59,035 nucleotides of DNA from JBOHNS01 sp050730835 (GTDB taxonomy: Bacteria > Patescibacteriota > Saccharimonadia > Saccharimonadales > UBA4665), in NCBI GenBank assembly GCA_050730835.1, contig JBOHNS010000003.1:1-59035 (forward strand). Reading direction: 5' to 3'. The stretch's first letter is position 1. Each line of letters opens with the position of its first letter. This document shows, piece by piece, positions 23,890-31,598 of this stretch. Position numbers and translations under genes: made by a program. Below the pieces are notes generated by a model. It was not told the DNA's origin and did no database searches. It saw nothing but the letters and a program-made list of their open reading frames with translations.

Positions 23890-24222
23890 TTAATCAGGCG
23901 AAAACATAGCGGTCAGTATGGCGCTGAGGCTGGCTCGGTCTTTTGCGCTTAATGGCGCCAAAATCTGGCTGGCGCGGCGCTTGTCGATGGTTTTTATTTG
24001 GTCGCAGGCCAAAGCGCCAGGATGATTGCCGTAATTAACAGACAGATAAAACGGCAGCGAGCGCATGGTGCTGGTCAGCGGCACGACTATAACCGTGCCG
24101 AGCGTGTCATTCATTTCGTCTGGTGAAACGACGGCGCAGGGGCGAGTTTTTTGCATTTGACGGCCGAAAGTTGGCTCCAGATTGCACCAATAGATCGTAA
24201 ATTGCTTGGGGCTGACTTTCAC
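23890..24222 (-). CDS. MazF/PemK-family mRNA interferase toxin
   Basis: A 110-aa toxin. IYWCNLEPTFGRQMQKTRPCAVVSPDEMND matches the MazF N-terminal loop with the conserved R-P-x-x-V-x-S/P. GTVIVVPLTST and ALACDQIKTIDKRR follow the family pattern. MazF cleaves mRNA at specific short sites. It sits 4 nt after its antitoxin. Confidence 0.88.
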   Translation of the reverse strand: MKVSPKQFTIYWCNLEPTFGRQMQKTRPCAVVSPDEMNDTLGTVIVVPLTSTMRSLPFYLSVNYGNHPGALACDQIKTIDKRRASQILAPLSAKDRASLSAILTAMFSPD

Positions 24223-24226
24223 TTTG

Positions 24227-24499
24227 CTACGTCAAACCGTCTTTTAGTGTAGCTTCAATCTCGGCCCGCAAATCGCCGTAGTCATCAATCGTTGCCGGCT
24301 GACCATGCGCCGCAATTTCTCGCTCAATTTGCTGGCGCCAACCCGGCCGAGCTTTCGTGGGGGTTCGCAAAATAATCGCCCCGCGCCGCACATCCAGCTG
24401 CACCACGCCAGTCAAACCGCTCATCGCCAGCACTTGCTTTGGCAAACGCACAGCCATGCTGTTGCCGTCTTTGACTAGCTTGGTGGTGATAGTTGTCAT
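24227..24499 (-). CDS. MazE-type AbrB-fold antitoxin
   Basis: A 90-aa protein with an N-terminal swapped-hairpin domain (TTITTKLVKDGNSMAVRLPKQVLAMSGL) that binds DNA, and an acidic C-terminal tail (DDYGDLRAEIEATLKD) that would neutralise the toxin. It is first in a two-gene operon, with a palindromic operator between its promoter boxes. Confidence 0.85.
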   Translation of the reverse strand: MTTITTKLVKDGNSMAVRLPKQVLAMSGLTGVVQLDVRRGAIILRTPTKARPGWRQQIEREIAAHGQPATIDDYGDLRAEIEATLKDGLT

Positions 24500-24508
24500 A
24501 GTGGTTAC

Positions 24509-24538
24509 ATTATACCCACTTGGTTAGCCAAGTGTCAA
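24509..24538 (-). promoter_or_regulatory. mazEF promoter with internal palindromic operator
   Basis: Minus strand: -35 TTGACA (24538-24533), 18-nt spacer, -10 TATAAT (24514-24509). The spacer is the perfect palindrome CACTTGG-CTAA-CCAAGTG (24534-24517). The start codon is 9 nt beyond the -10 box, so the mRNA is almost leaderless. Confidence 0.72.
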
Positions 24539-24603
24539 TACACGCTTTAGCTAATTAACATGAATGAAAAATGATTAATGCTAAATAATGAACTAAAAAT
24601 TTA

Positions 24604-27600
24604 TCAAAGTATCGGCGGCAAACTGGTTATCGCCTGCACGGTCGGCCCCTTTTTCTGGTTCGGATAAGTCAGCCACACTGACGGCGAGTAGTCAAATTCC
24701 TCGGCAGCAGAATTGCCTGATCCTGAACCGCCAGATCCGCCGCCGCTACTACCGCCTACTGATCCGCCGCCACCTGATCCACCCGGTCCCGAGCCACCCG
24801 ATCCGCCGCCACCAGAACTGCATCCCCCACCATGGTGTCTGCCCCCACCACGAGAAAGTATACATTTAGCCGTAATGATTATAGGATTCATGGATTGGTT
24901 ATTAAGTTGTACGCTGGCAGCCTTGGCTCCAAACGACGGCCCCGCGCCAGGACTAGCCAAATGAATTGTCGAAACATCGCCAGCGCTATCGTAGGCCGTC
25001 CGATGCAGCGTAAGACTAGACGCCACCAGACTGCCATTGACGACCAAATTGGTGTCGCCGCAAGTCTGGGCTTTCGGCGCGCTGCCATCAGGCGGCGGAT
25101 CATAAAACCAGTCGGCCTGGCCAATGCCCGCACAATCATTAATCGTGCCGCCGTTTTCGGCCACATATTGGCCGGCCAATTTGCCGACGTTATTATCGAT
25201 ATTAATATCCCCGCCATCAGTAATTATTTCCAAATTCGGCATTTGCGATAGTTGAGATGTTACGCCGCCGTATGTAATATCGCCGCTAATAGTTATCGCC
25301 CCGCTGGAATATATGGCGATGTTGCAACCGAGCGGTATCGTGGCGCCGGAAATCGTGCCGCCAGCAACTTGATAGGCGTGGTGGCCCGAACAACCGTTGA
25401 TGGCTCCCGTCAGACTGCCGGATGGCAATGTCGTAAGCCCGGGATTGGTCTGACCGGTGGCGTAATAATTGCTGCCGCAATCGCTGGAGCTGGCGCCAAA
25501 ATACCCGCCATAGGGTGAACTATTCGTATTAGAAAACGTCAAACCTGTCGGCGGCCCCGGCCCGCTGTTCTGCGAACTGGCAAATTGATCGATCGCGGCG
25601 GCTGCAAAGGCTGCCAGCTGCGTGCCGGCGCCAGCATAACCGCCAGCCGCGTCTCGGTTAAAAGCCGCAATCGGCGCGCTGCTATTGGTGCACTGAAACG
25701 GCGCGCTGGCCGTGCCGGCTGCCGTCGTAGTCCCGGCCACAGCATCGCCGCCAAAAACTTTCAAATATGGCTCGGCATGAGTATAGGTCGAGCAAGTGCT
25801 GGCCGGCGGCGGATTGGGCTGGGCGCGCATACCAACCGTTGCAACTCTGCCGCCTGCGCTATTAACAGCCAAATGTCCCCACGGCGTTTTGGTGCTAATG
25901 GTGCCGTGCGACGGATTGGTGCTCAAATCAAAACAAACTTTATCACCATATTTCAGCGGCGGCAAACTAACCGGAAAATTCCAACTAACGCCCACCGTGC
26001 CAGTTGCAGTTGAGCCAGTTCCATAAGGCCCATAGGACGATTTTAGATTAGGACTAACCGTGCCGCCATAAGTACCGCTCGCCACAATTGAGCCATTGTT
26101 CGTTTGATGGAACACACTAACCGTCACGTGCGTATCAATGCCACTAACCTCAGAAGCCACGCGCAAATTCTTGCCGGCCGGCCCGTCCTCGGACTCATCA
26201 AACTTAACCTTTACCGAACCGTTATAAGTAGCCTGGGTCGGATTTTCCGGATCATTAATATTAGACGTCCCGTCCTGCGGCACCAAATCATACGTCCGGT
26301 TGAAGCAGGCGTTCATATTGTAGCCATTGGCATCGGACTCCGTATTAACATAATCCGTAGCCGGCGTAACGCCTTGATGCCAGTCGTACCACGGTTGTCC
26401 GGTGTAGGTGTTGGCAAGGTGAGTACAAGTGGCATTCTGGCCGCCACCGCCCGTATCGCCAGCATTGCAATAGGAAAAGTCAAAGACTTGAAAATTAAAG
26501 CCACTAATACAGTTGCCTTGTGCATCAAAAGCTGTGCACTGAAACTGGGTGCTAAAGACATTCGTGGCAGTATAATGAGTATAGTGATGGCAAGTGCTAA
26601 AGGTTCCATTAAGCGTATCGCCGCCGTTACAGGTATAATAATCTGGGCTAGACGATGAATACCAGTTTGTCTTGGTGTAATAGTCTTGGTAGCTAATCGA
26701 AGCTTGGTTATGATCATACGGATAAGTGTTGACAAACGGCGTGTAATCAACCGTGGCGCTGGTGAACGCGCCCTTTGTGCCAGCGGGCGGTTTGGAAGTT
26801 AGCGCCACTGCGCTGCCCCCAATGGCCGTGCTGCTTAAATCATTAACACTATTAATTTTTGTCTGGCCGTCTTTCTTCCGCTGCGTGTATTGATCGTTAG
26901 GAATGGTTGTGGCGCCGCTTTTGCCCGAGTCGTCTGCGAAAGTATTGGGCAATGGAATGGTAACTATGGTATTAGTCGCAATCCTCGGATCCCCCGGGCA
27001 GTTAATAGTCGTTGGCGGCGGTATAGGCGGCATAACATTTCCATTACCTGCTACCAGATTATAACAGAGACCAGAACCACGGCTACCCGGATCGCTTGTA
27101 CCGGTCACGGCTTTATCAATTGCTTCAATGCCGATCGTATTCGTGTTGCCCGGGCCAGTGTTTAATAGGCTTAGATAGCTTGCTAAATTCAGCGAGAAAT
27201 TAGCTGCGGTACTATTACTTTCGGCGGCGGTTGGGGTGCCATTGATATATAGCCTGGCCCAGTCATCTGCGATGCCCTCAAAAGTAGCTCCGCCCGCTTT
27301 GATATCAGCCAAATCTGCTGGAGTTATTGTAAAACTTTCCTGAAACAGGCCTATTCCGTTTGAGTAAACATTATCTGGAGCTCTGGCACCCCTCGGATAA
27401 TTTTGATAGTACAAACCTGGAGCACCTTCACCTGTATACATTTGGTCGACAGGATCTTCACTAGTGCCGTATGGATAATTGCTTGGCCATATTGCTGTAG
27501 CATTATTATAACTAGAGCAACCGTCCAACTTACTGGAAAAGCCAGATCCGACGCCGCCAAGGTTACCTCCGCTTGTGCCCCAACCACCGAGGCTTGTGCC

Positions 27601-27981
27601 GCTACTAAGCCAGGCGCCACTTGATGAACCGGCATCAAAATAGCGATTACTACAATTAGAACTTTGATTAAAAGTATCGCCATTATCTCCGCGGTATTCT
27701 GGTTGATAGGGCAGTATCTTCTGCATTTGACCGCCCGGGCCTGCCACGCCGCCGCATTTGTCGCTACGCGACGGCCAATTTACATTGCCACGTATGGCGC
27801 CGTACTGACTCAAAGAATACCATCGAGCGTGGACGCCGGGATCGCCACTACTTGCCAAAACTTGCGATGACGCAGAAGCAGCCAGAGCCACCGGTGATTT
27901 AACTATTAAACCACCTATCAATGAAACAGCAGCTATAACAAACACTAAGATTAACATGTGGCGACTTTTAGTGAAGGTCAT
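24604..27981 (-). CDS. Very large exported Gly/Ser/Tyr-rich surface protein
   Basis: About 1125 aa from ATG 27981 (overlapping the previous stop), giving a basic N-terminus and signal helix (HMLILVFVIAAVSLIGGLIV, then ALAASASS). The mature part is rich in Gly, Ser, Asn, Thr and Tyr, with many dispersed cysteines. It ends with a Gly/Ser run (GGGGSGGSGPGGSGGGG) and a hydrophobic PNQKKGPTVQAITSLPPIL tail. No enzymatic motif and no sortase signal are seen. Location next to the pilus cluster and a coupled anchored protein suggests an adhesin or envelope component. The function is not known. Confidence 0.65.
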   Translation of the reverse strand: MTFTKSRHMLILVFVIAAVSLIGGLIVKSPVALAASASSQVLASSGDPGVHARWYSLSQYGAIRGNVNWPSRSDKCGGVAGPGGQMQKILPYQPEYRGDNGDTFNQSSNCSNRYFDAGSSSGAWLSSGTSLGGWGTSGGNLGGVGSGFSSKLDGCSSYNNATAIWPSNYPYGTSEDPVDQMYTGEGAPGLYYQNYPRGARAPDNVYSNGIGLFQESFTITPADLADIKAGGATFEGIADDWARLYINGTPTAAESNSTAANFSLNLASYLSLLNTGPGNTNTIGIEAIDKAVTGTSDPGSRGSGLCYNLVAGNGNVMPPIPPPTTINCPGDPRIATNTIVTIPLPNTFADDSGKSGATTIPNDQYTQRKKDGQTKINSVNDLSSTAIGGSAVALTSKPPAGTKGAFTSATVDYTPFVNTYPYDHNQASISYQDYYTKTNWYSSSSPDYYTCNGGDTLNGTFSTCHHYTHYTATNVFSTQFQCTAFDAQGNCISGFNFQVFDFSYCNAGDTGGGGQNATCTHLANTYTGQPWYDWHQGVTPATDYVNTESDANGYNMNACFNRTYDLVPQDGTSNINDPENPTQATYNGSVKVKFDESEDGPAGKNLRVASEVSGIDTHVTVSVFHQTNNGSIVASGTYGGTVSPNLKSSYGPYGTGSTATGTVGVSWNFPVSLPPLKYGDKVCFDLSTNPSHGTISTKTPWGHLAVNSAGGRVATVGMRAQPNPPPASTCSTYTHAEPYLKVFGGDAVAGTTTAAGTASAPFQCTNSSAPIAAFNRDAAGGYAGAGTQLAAFAAAAIDQFASSQNSGPGPPTGLTFSNTNSSPYGGYFGASSSDCGSNYYATGQTNPGLTTLPSGSLTGAINGCSGHHAYQVAGGTISGATIPLGCNIAIYSSGAITISGDITYGGVTSQLSQMPNLEIITDGGDINIDNNVGKLAGQYVAENGGTINDCAGIGQADWFYDPPPDGSAPKAQTCGDTNLVVNGSLVASSLTLHRTAYDSAGDVSTIHLASPGAGPSFGAKAASVQLNNQSMNPIIITAKCILSRGGGRHHGGGCSSGGGGSGGSGPGGSGGGGSVGGSSGGGSGGSGSGNSAAEEFDYSPSVWLTYPNQKKGPTVQAITSLPPIL

Positions 27982-28441
27982 AACCAAGCGAGGCCAATAC
28001 ATTATTGTTTTTATCATAAACGATTTGAACTTTAGCACCAACTTTGACACCGCTCAAATCTTTAGTCGGAGTAAATAAAAGAGTTTTGGTGTAGACAGTT
28101 TTCGAGTTACTGGTAACTGTTAGCGATTTAGCCGGCTTGGTATTGCTTAAAATAGTAATTTTATGATCTTTTATAGCTGTAATTGTTCCGCCCATAGCTA
28201 GAGCATTTTTGGGCTGTACCGGAACAGTAATATGCTTATACACCGGCGCTGAATGAGCCGGCCGATAAAAAAACTGCCACCAAATCGCCGCGGCCACTAG
28301 CAAAATAACCACCACAAGCGCTGCGCCCAGCAGCCAGAGTTGCTTGGGCGACAAATTCTTAAAAGACCAATGCTGTTTGCGCGGCGGCTTAAAACTGTTC
28401 GACACGACGGCGGATTTGTTTGGTTTTGGTTGGTTAGCCAT
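27968..28441 (-). CDS. Membrane-anchored beta-domain protein, partner of the large surface protein
   Basis: A 157-aa protein with a basic N-terminus, TM helix (about residues 35-57) and an extracytoplasmic beta-rich domain (GTITAIKDHKITILSNT ... VKVGAKVQIVYDKNNNVLAS) similar in pattern to OB-like DUF5666-type domains. The downstream surface-protein start overlaps its 3' end by 14 nt, so the two are probably co-expressed. Confidence 0.55.
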   Translation of the reverse strand: MANQPKPNKSAVVSNSFKPPRKQHWSFKNLSPKQLWLLGAALVVVILLVAAAIWWQFFYRPAHSAPVYKHITVPVQPKNALAMGGTITAIKDHKITILSNTKPAKSLTVTSNSKTVYTKTLLFTPTKDLSGVKVGAKVQIVYDKNNNVLASLGYDLH

Positions 28442-28555
28442 TTTTAGCGACTGGTTTAATTAACCTTATGCTTATAATCTATCAGTATAAACCACCAGCC
28501 AGTCGGCCGCAAGCAGATTGCGACGGCTGGCTATTATGCTTTTATTATTAACCAT

Positions 28556-28590
28556 CTACTTGCTACTTGCTACTTGCTACTTGCTACTTG
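28556..28590. repeat. Heptamer tandem repeat CTACTTG x5
   Basis: Five perfect CTACTTG units then CTACTAA, next to the 3' end of the RelE-like toxin gene. Confidence 0.85.
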
Positions 28591-28864
28591 CTACTAAATT
28601 ATAAACTTGGTTATGACTGCCGATGTCTAGAAAAATTATGTAATCCCCAGTTTCTTCATATATCACGCGAATGTCGCCAGCAATAGAGAACGCCCGTTTG
28701 CCATTGATCTTGCCCTTTAAGGCATGATCGTTTAAGGGATAGGCACGTTCGCCGGCTTCAAGGGCAGTAAGGCGGCTAATGTAGGCAGCTCTTAAATTAC
28801 CGTTCGGTGCAATTCGCTTTTTGTAGGATTTGTCAAAGCCTTTACTAAGACGTATCGGTTTCAT
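28577..28864 (-). CDS. RelE/YafQ-family toxin
   Basis: A 95-aa protein; SKGFDKSYKKRI, HALKGKINGKRAFSIAGDIRVIYEETGDYIIFLDIGSHNQVY has the RelE-fold layout (K/R-rich surface, final GSHNQVY strand). It is a likely ribosome-dependent mRNA interferase. It overlaps its antitoxin by 4 nt. The CTACTTG array overlaps the last codons (LVASSK). Confidence 0.82.
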   Translation of the reverse strand: MKPIRLSKGFDKSYKKRIAPNGNLRAAYISRLTALEAGERAYPLNDHALKGKINGKRAFSIAGDIRVIYEETGDYIIFLDIGSHNQVYNLVASSK

Positions 28865-29148
28865 AGTTTGTCTAGGTGAGACATCATGTCTTGGACTGTA
28901 TGAAACGGCTTACTGACGTTCTTGGCCTGTTTGGCGTCTTCGGCTGCTTTATTGAGTCTCCTGAGTGCAGCGGGGCTTGGTTCGCCCCAATCATCGTCAC
29001 CAAAGCTAACGATGCGGCCTTCGGCCTCTGCCTGCGCCCAAACCCGAATATAGGCTTGAGCCGAGTCAAATCCGAGCCGTTTGGCTTTGGCCTCTAATTG
29101 TTCGCGGACAGTTTTATCAATTGGTATGTGGAGTATAGTGGTGCTCAT
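28861..29148 (-). CDS. RelB-like antitoxin
   Basis: A 95-aa protein with an N-terminal ribbon-helix-helix-like segment (STTILHIPIDKTVREQLEAKAKRLGFDSAQAYIR) and a C-terminal toxin-binding tail. A TATAAT box ends 9 nt before the ATG, giving a near-leaderless mRNA. Confidence 0.78.
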   Translation of the reverse strand: MSTTILHIPIDKTVREQLEAKAKRLGFDSAQAYIRVWAQAEAEGRIVSFGDDDWGEPSPAALRRLNKAAEDAKQAKNVSKPFHTVQDMMSHLDKL

Positions 29149-29214
29149 AGTTTAAGGATTATAGCAAAATAATATCAACTTTGTCGACGCCGGCTTTAGA
29201 TTATGGCAGTGATT

Positions 29215-29631
29215 TTAGCGCCACGACGCCAGAGATTTGGTTGGCAAAAGTTTTTGGGCAAATTTGGCTAAAGACAAATCATTGGTAATAAATACATCAA
29301 CACCGGCTGATAAAGCTGTTGCCACATGCAGGGCGTCCGGCAGTTTCAGCCTGTTGCCGTAGCGTCGCCGAAGCTGGCCGGCCTTTAGGCAAATATCATC
29401 ATCGGCCGCAATTGTGGCAAAATGCTGAATATGAAAAAAGAAATTTTGCACATCCAGCTCGTTAGCACTTTTAGAAGCAATACCCAGAACTTCGCCGTAA
29501 GCTATCGACGAAGCAATGGCCTGATGCTTGCCGCCAGCAATATCGCGCACCAATTGCTGAGCAACCAGACTGTGTTTTTCATGCCCGGCAAGTGCCGCAA
29601 TCAAGACATTACTATCAAGCGCAAGACGCAC
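29215..29631 (-). CDS. PIN-domain (VapC-family) toxin
   Basis: 138 aa; MRLALDSNVLIAALAGHE has the first catalytic Asp (D6). GEVLGIA provides the conserved Glu, and KLPDALHVATALSAGVDVFITNDLSLAK gives the remaining acidic residues. PIN toxins cleave structured RNAs such as tRNA or rRNA. It follows its AbrB-type antitoxin by 17 nt. Confidence 0.85.
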   Translation of the reverse strand: MRLALDSNVLIAALAGHEKHSLVAQQLVRDIAGGKHQAIASSIAYGEVLGIASKSANELDVQNFFFHIQHFATIAADDDICLKAGQLRRRYGNRLKLPDALHVATALSAGVDVFITNDLSLAKFAQKLLPTKSLASWR

Positions 29632-29648
29632 AATGCCTGCTAACTTTT

Positions 29649-29882
29649 CTAATCTTCATCGCGCATCTGCCGCAGTTTGGCGGTAGCATTTTTGGGAAAG
29701 ACTTCGTCATATGCACCTAAAAAATCGTCAAGTTCTTGGTCTTTACGAAAGACGATTTCCCTGTCTGTAACTTGCTTAATTGTAAAGCGCTGACCAGCCG
29801 GTTTCGTCAAACCCAGCTTTTTGCGAGCCGCTTTTGGTATAACAACTTGATACTTAGCAGAAAGTGTGACAACTGTTTTCAT
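29649..29882 (-). CDS. AbrB-type (VapB) antitoxin
   Basis: ATG at 29882 gives about 77 aa: KTVVTLSAKYQVVIPKAARKKLGL is the AbrB swapped-hairpin motif, followed by an acidic tail. The ATG further upstream would run through the promoter. Confidence 0.8.
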   Translation of the reverse strand: MKTVVTLSAKYQVVIPKAARKKLGLTKPAGQRFTIKQVTDREIVFRKDQELDDFLGAYDEVFPKNATAKLRQMRDED

Positions 29883-29889
29883 ACGTTTA

Positions 29890-29918
29890 ACTATAGCAAA
29901 TCGTTTAACAGTAATCAA
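29890..29918 (-). promoter_or_regulatory. vapBC promoter
   Basis: Minus strand: -35 TTGATT, 17-nt spacer, -10 TATAGT 7 nt before the ATG (near-leaderless). Two direct copies of GTTAAACG flank the -10 and are candidate antitoxin-binding sites. Confidence 0.6.
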
Positions 29919-30126
29919 CTTAATACACCCGAATTACGAAATTCTACCTTTGTCATTCCGACCAACGCGGAGAAATCCCGACATAATTGCAATAGAGCCA
30001 ACGGGATCTCTGGACCAGTACCAACTTCAAGAAGACTGTCTTCTATAGGTGTTATTTTGTGGTAGCAATTAGATTATAGAGCTGGTTTGCGACGCCCGAC
30101 ACCAATTGAGGCCAGAAAAGCTATAG

Positions 30127-30525
30127 CTATAGCCGGGCGTCATAAACGTTGGCGGCGGCGCCGATTAGCTGAGCGTCTGCGCTGACAAAAACATAGTCTT
30201 CGGCGCTGGCCTGAGCCAGCAACAAAACATCGAATGGGTTTTTGTGCTTCAGCCGCACGCCGTCGTAGGCCTTCAAATGTTCGGTATCGATGTCCAGCAA
30301 CGAGAAGCCGGCAAGTTGCATGCCTTCCAGCAAGTAGGCGGTATTATGGGGAAATTTCTTGGTTTTATGTTTGATAGCTAATTCCCACAGCGTAGCTTTT
30401 GACACATAGACTCTGGCTCCAGAACACAAAAGCGCCTGGGTGCTGGAACTAAGCTTGTCGACTTGCTCAAGCGACCATATAAAAATATTGTTACGACTTT
30501 GTCCATAAATTTTATTCTATAACGC
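30127..30525 (-). pseudogene. Degenerate VapC-type PIN toxin
   Basis: The minus strand encodes NNIFIWSLEQVDKLSSS, then VYVSKATLWELAIKHKTKKF and KNPFDVLLLAQASAEDYVFVSADAQL, the usual order of a ~130-aa VapC. The expected N-terminal LLDT with the first catalytic Asp is replaced by YGQSR, and a stop (TAG) precedes it with no start codon. An internal ATG gives only 100 aa. No antitoxin is adjacent. It looks like a decayed toxin. Confidence 0.65.
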
Positions 30526-30650
30526 TTTTATAATGTAGGTCAAGACATGGTCAAGTCAAGAATCTTGAAAACTCCCACCCTGAGTCATTTTGACCTTAAG
30601 CCGAGAACTATCAATTACAGCTTCTAATGTACGGCTCCGCTTCCAAGTGT

Positions 30651-31046
30651 TTATAGTTTGACCACTTGCAAGCCCGGGATGTGAACGAAATCCCTGTCGA
30701 GAGTTAGCAACTTTTTGTTATGCTCCATAGCTATGGCCGCAATCCACATGTCGTTAGTGCCGATTGGCCGGCCGGCTTTGCGAAGTTTTAGGTAAATTTC
30801 CGCGTAGATGCTGGTTGTCTTATCATTTATTGTCAGTGTATCAACATTAGGCGCGTCCAGAAAACGCCTTAACAGCCCTTCGTTTGCCTGCCTTTTGTTC
30901 CCCGCCGCAAAGCCGGCGCGCAATTCCGCCACAACAATCAAAGGAATCAGTAGCTGATGCTTTGGTGAAAACCACGCCGCCAGGCGGCTGTCGCTGGCTC
31001 GACCATAAGCCGAGATGGCACTGCTATCGACGACAATTATTGCCAA
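30651..31046 (-). CDS. PIN-domain (VapC/FitB-type) toxin
   Basis: 131 aa: AIIVVDSSAISAYGR (Asp7), LIVVAELRAGFAAG (Glu), GTNDMWIAAIAMEHNKKLLTLDRDFVHI (two Asp). It has the complete set of acidic residues for a PIN nuclease. Its start overlaps the end of the antitoxin gene by 10 nt. Confidence 0.87.
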   Translation of the reverse strand: MAIIVVDSSAISAYGRASDSRLAAWFSPKHQLLIPLIVVAELRAGFAAGNKRQANEGLLRRFLDAPNVDTLTINDKTTSIYAEIYLKLRKAGRPIGTNDMWIAAIAMEHNKKLLTLDRDFVHIPGLQVVKL

Positions 31047-31288
31047 AGCTTTTCGTCCACTCTGGACAAATTCTCGATCGCCGCGTCAAAGCTATCGTCA
31101 ATTTGCATTGCGCCGAATAGCCAGCCAAAGTCATCATCAGCTGACGTTTTGGTAGCACCAAAAAGCTGCAAACACAATAAATCGACCACCGTCTGATTAA
31201 ACGATTGGCCGGTTTGCCGCGAGCGCTTGCGAATGCTTTGATCGACGGCCGGCGGAATGTTGCGTATGGTGTATTGCAGCTTTGTCAT
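31037..31288 (-). CDS. FitA-like ribbon-helix-helix antitoxin
   Basis: ATG at 31288 gives about 83 aa: KLQYTIRNIPPAVDQSIRKRSRQTGQSFNQTVVDLL is an RHH DNA-binding motif of the FitA type. The acidic C-terminus (DDDFGWLFGAMQIDDSFDAAI) would contact the toxin. Confidence 0.82.
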   Translation of the reverse strand: MTKLQYTIRNIPPAVDQSIRKRSRQTGQSFNQTVVDLLCLQLFGATKTSADDDFGWLFGAMQIDDSFDAAIENLSRVDEKLWQ

Positions 31289-31324
31289 GCCTACATTGTA
31301 GGCTATGCAGGCATATTGCGTCAA
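31289..31324 (-). promoter_or_regulatory. Antitoxin promoter with palindromic operator
   Basis: -35 TTGACG (31324-31319), 18-nt spacer, -10 TACAAT (31300-31295). The perfect palindrome GCCTAC-AAT-GTAGGC (31289-31303) covers the -10 and touches the start codon. The leader is about zero nt. Confidence 0.7.
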
Positions 31325-31527
31325 CTGGTTCGAGCCATTTAGAACTTCAATCAAATCCATAAATTACAATGAACTCTCAAAAACTCTAACCTTCCATCTA
31401 AAAACTATAACCTAGAACCTATAACCTAAATCGTGGATTGCGACATGTCAGACTTAAATACCCCGAAAGTGGGATACAGACAGGGTCGCAAAACGGTATG
31501 GCTCAAACAGCCGAGTGAATGAGCGCC

Positions 31528-31577
31528 TGCTCTTATCCCGAGAAAAATCCTCTCGATCAAAGAGCAGGTCGCTCTGA
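31528..31577 (-). terminator. Hairpin downstream of the cell-wall-binding gene
   Basis: CCTGCTCTT and AAGAGCAGG form a 9-bp stem with inner CGAGA/TCTCG arms, between the gene's stop and the left terminal repeat. It is probably a terminator, although the U tract is weak. Confidence 0.5.
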
Positions 31578-31598
31578 TCCACTTTTACGCTGCCCGCG

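Noticed and set aside
24713..24964. Proline-rich ORF on the plus strand
   Set aside because: It is the antisense of the Gly/Ser-rich tail of the large surface protein gene.
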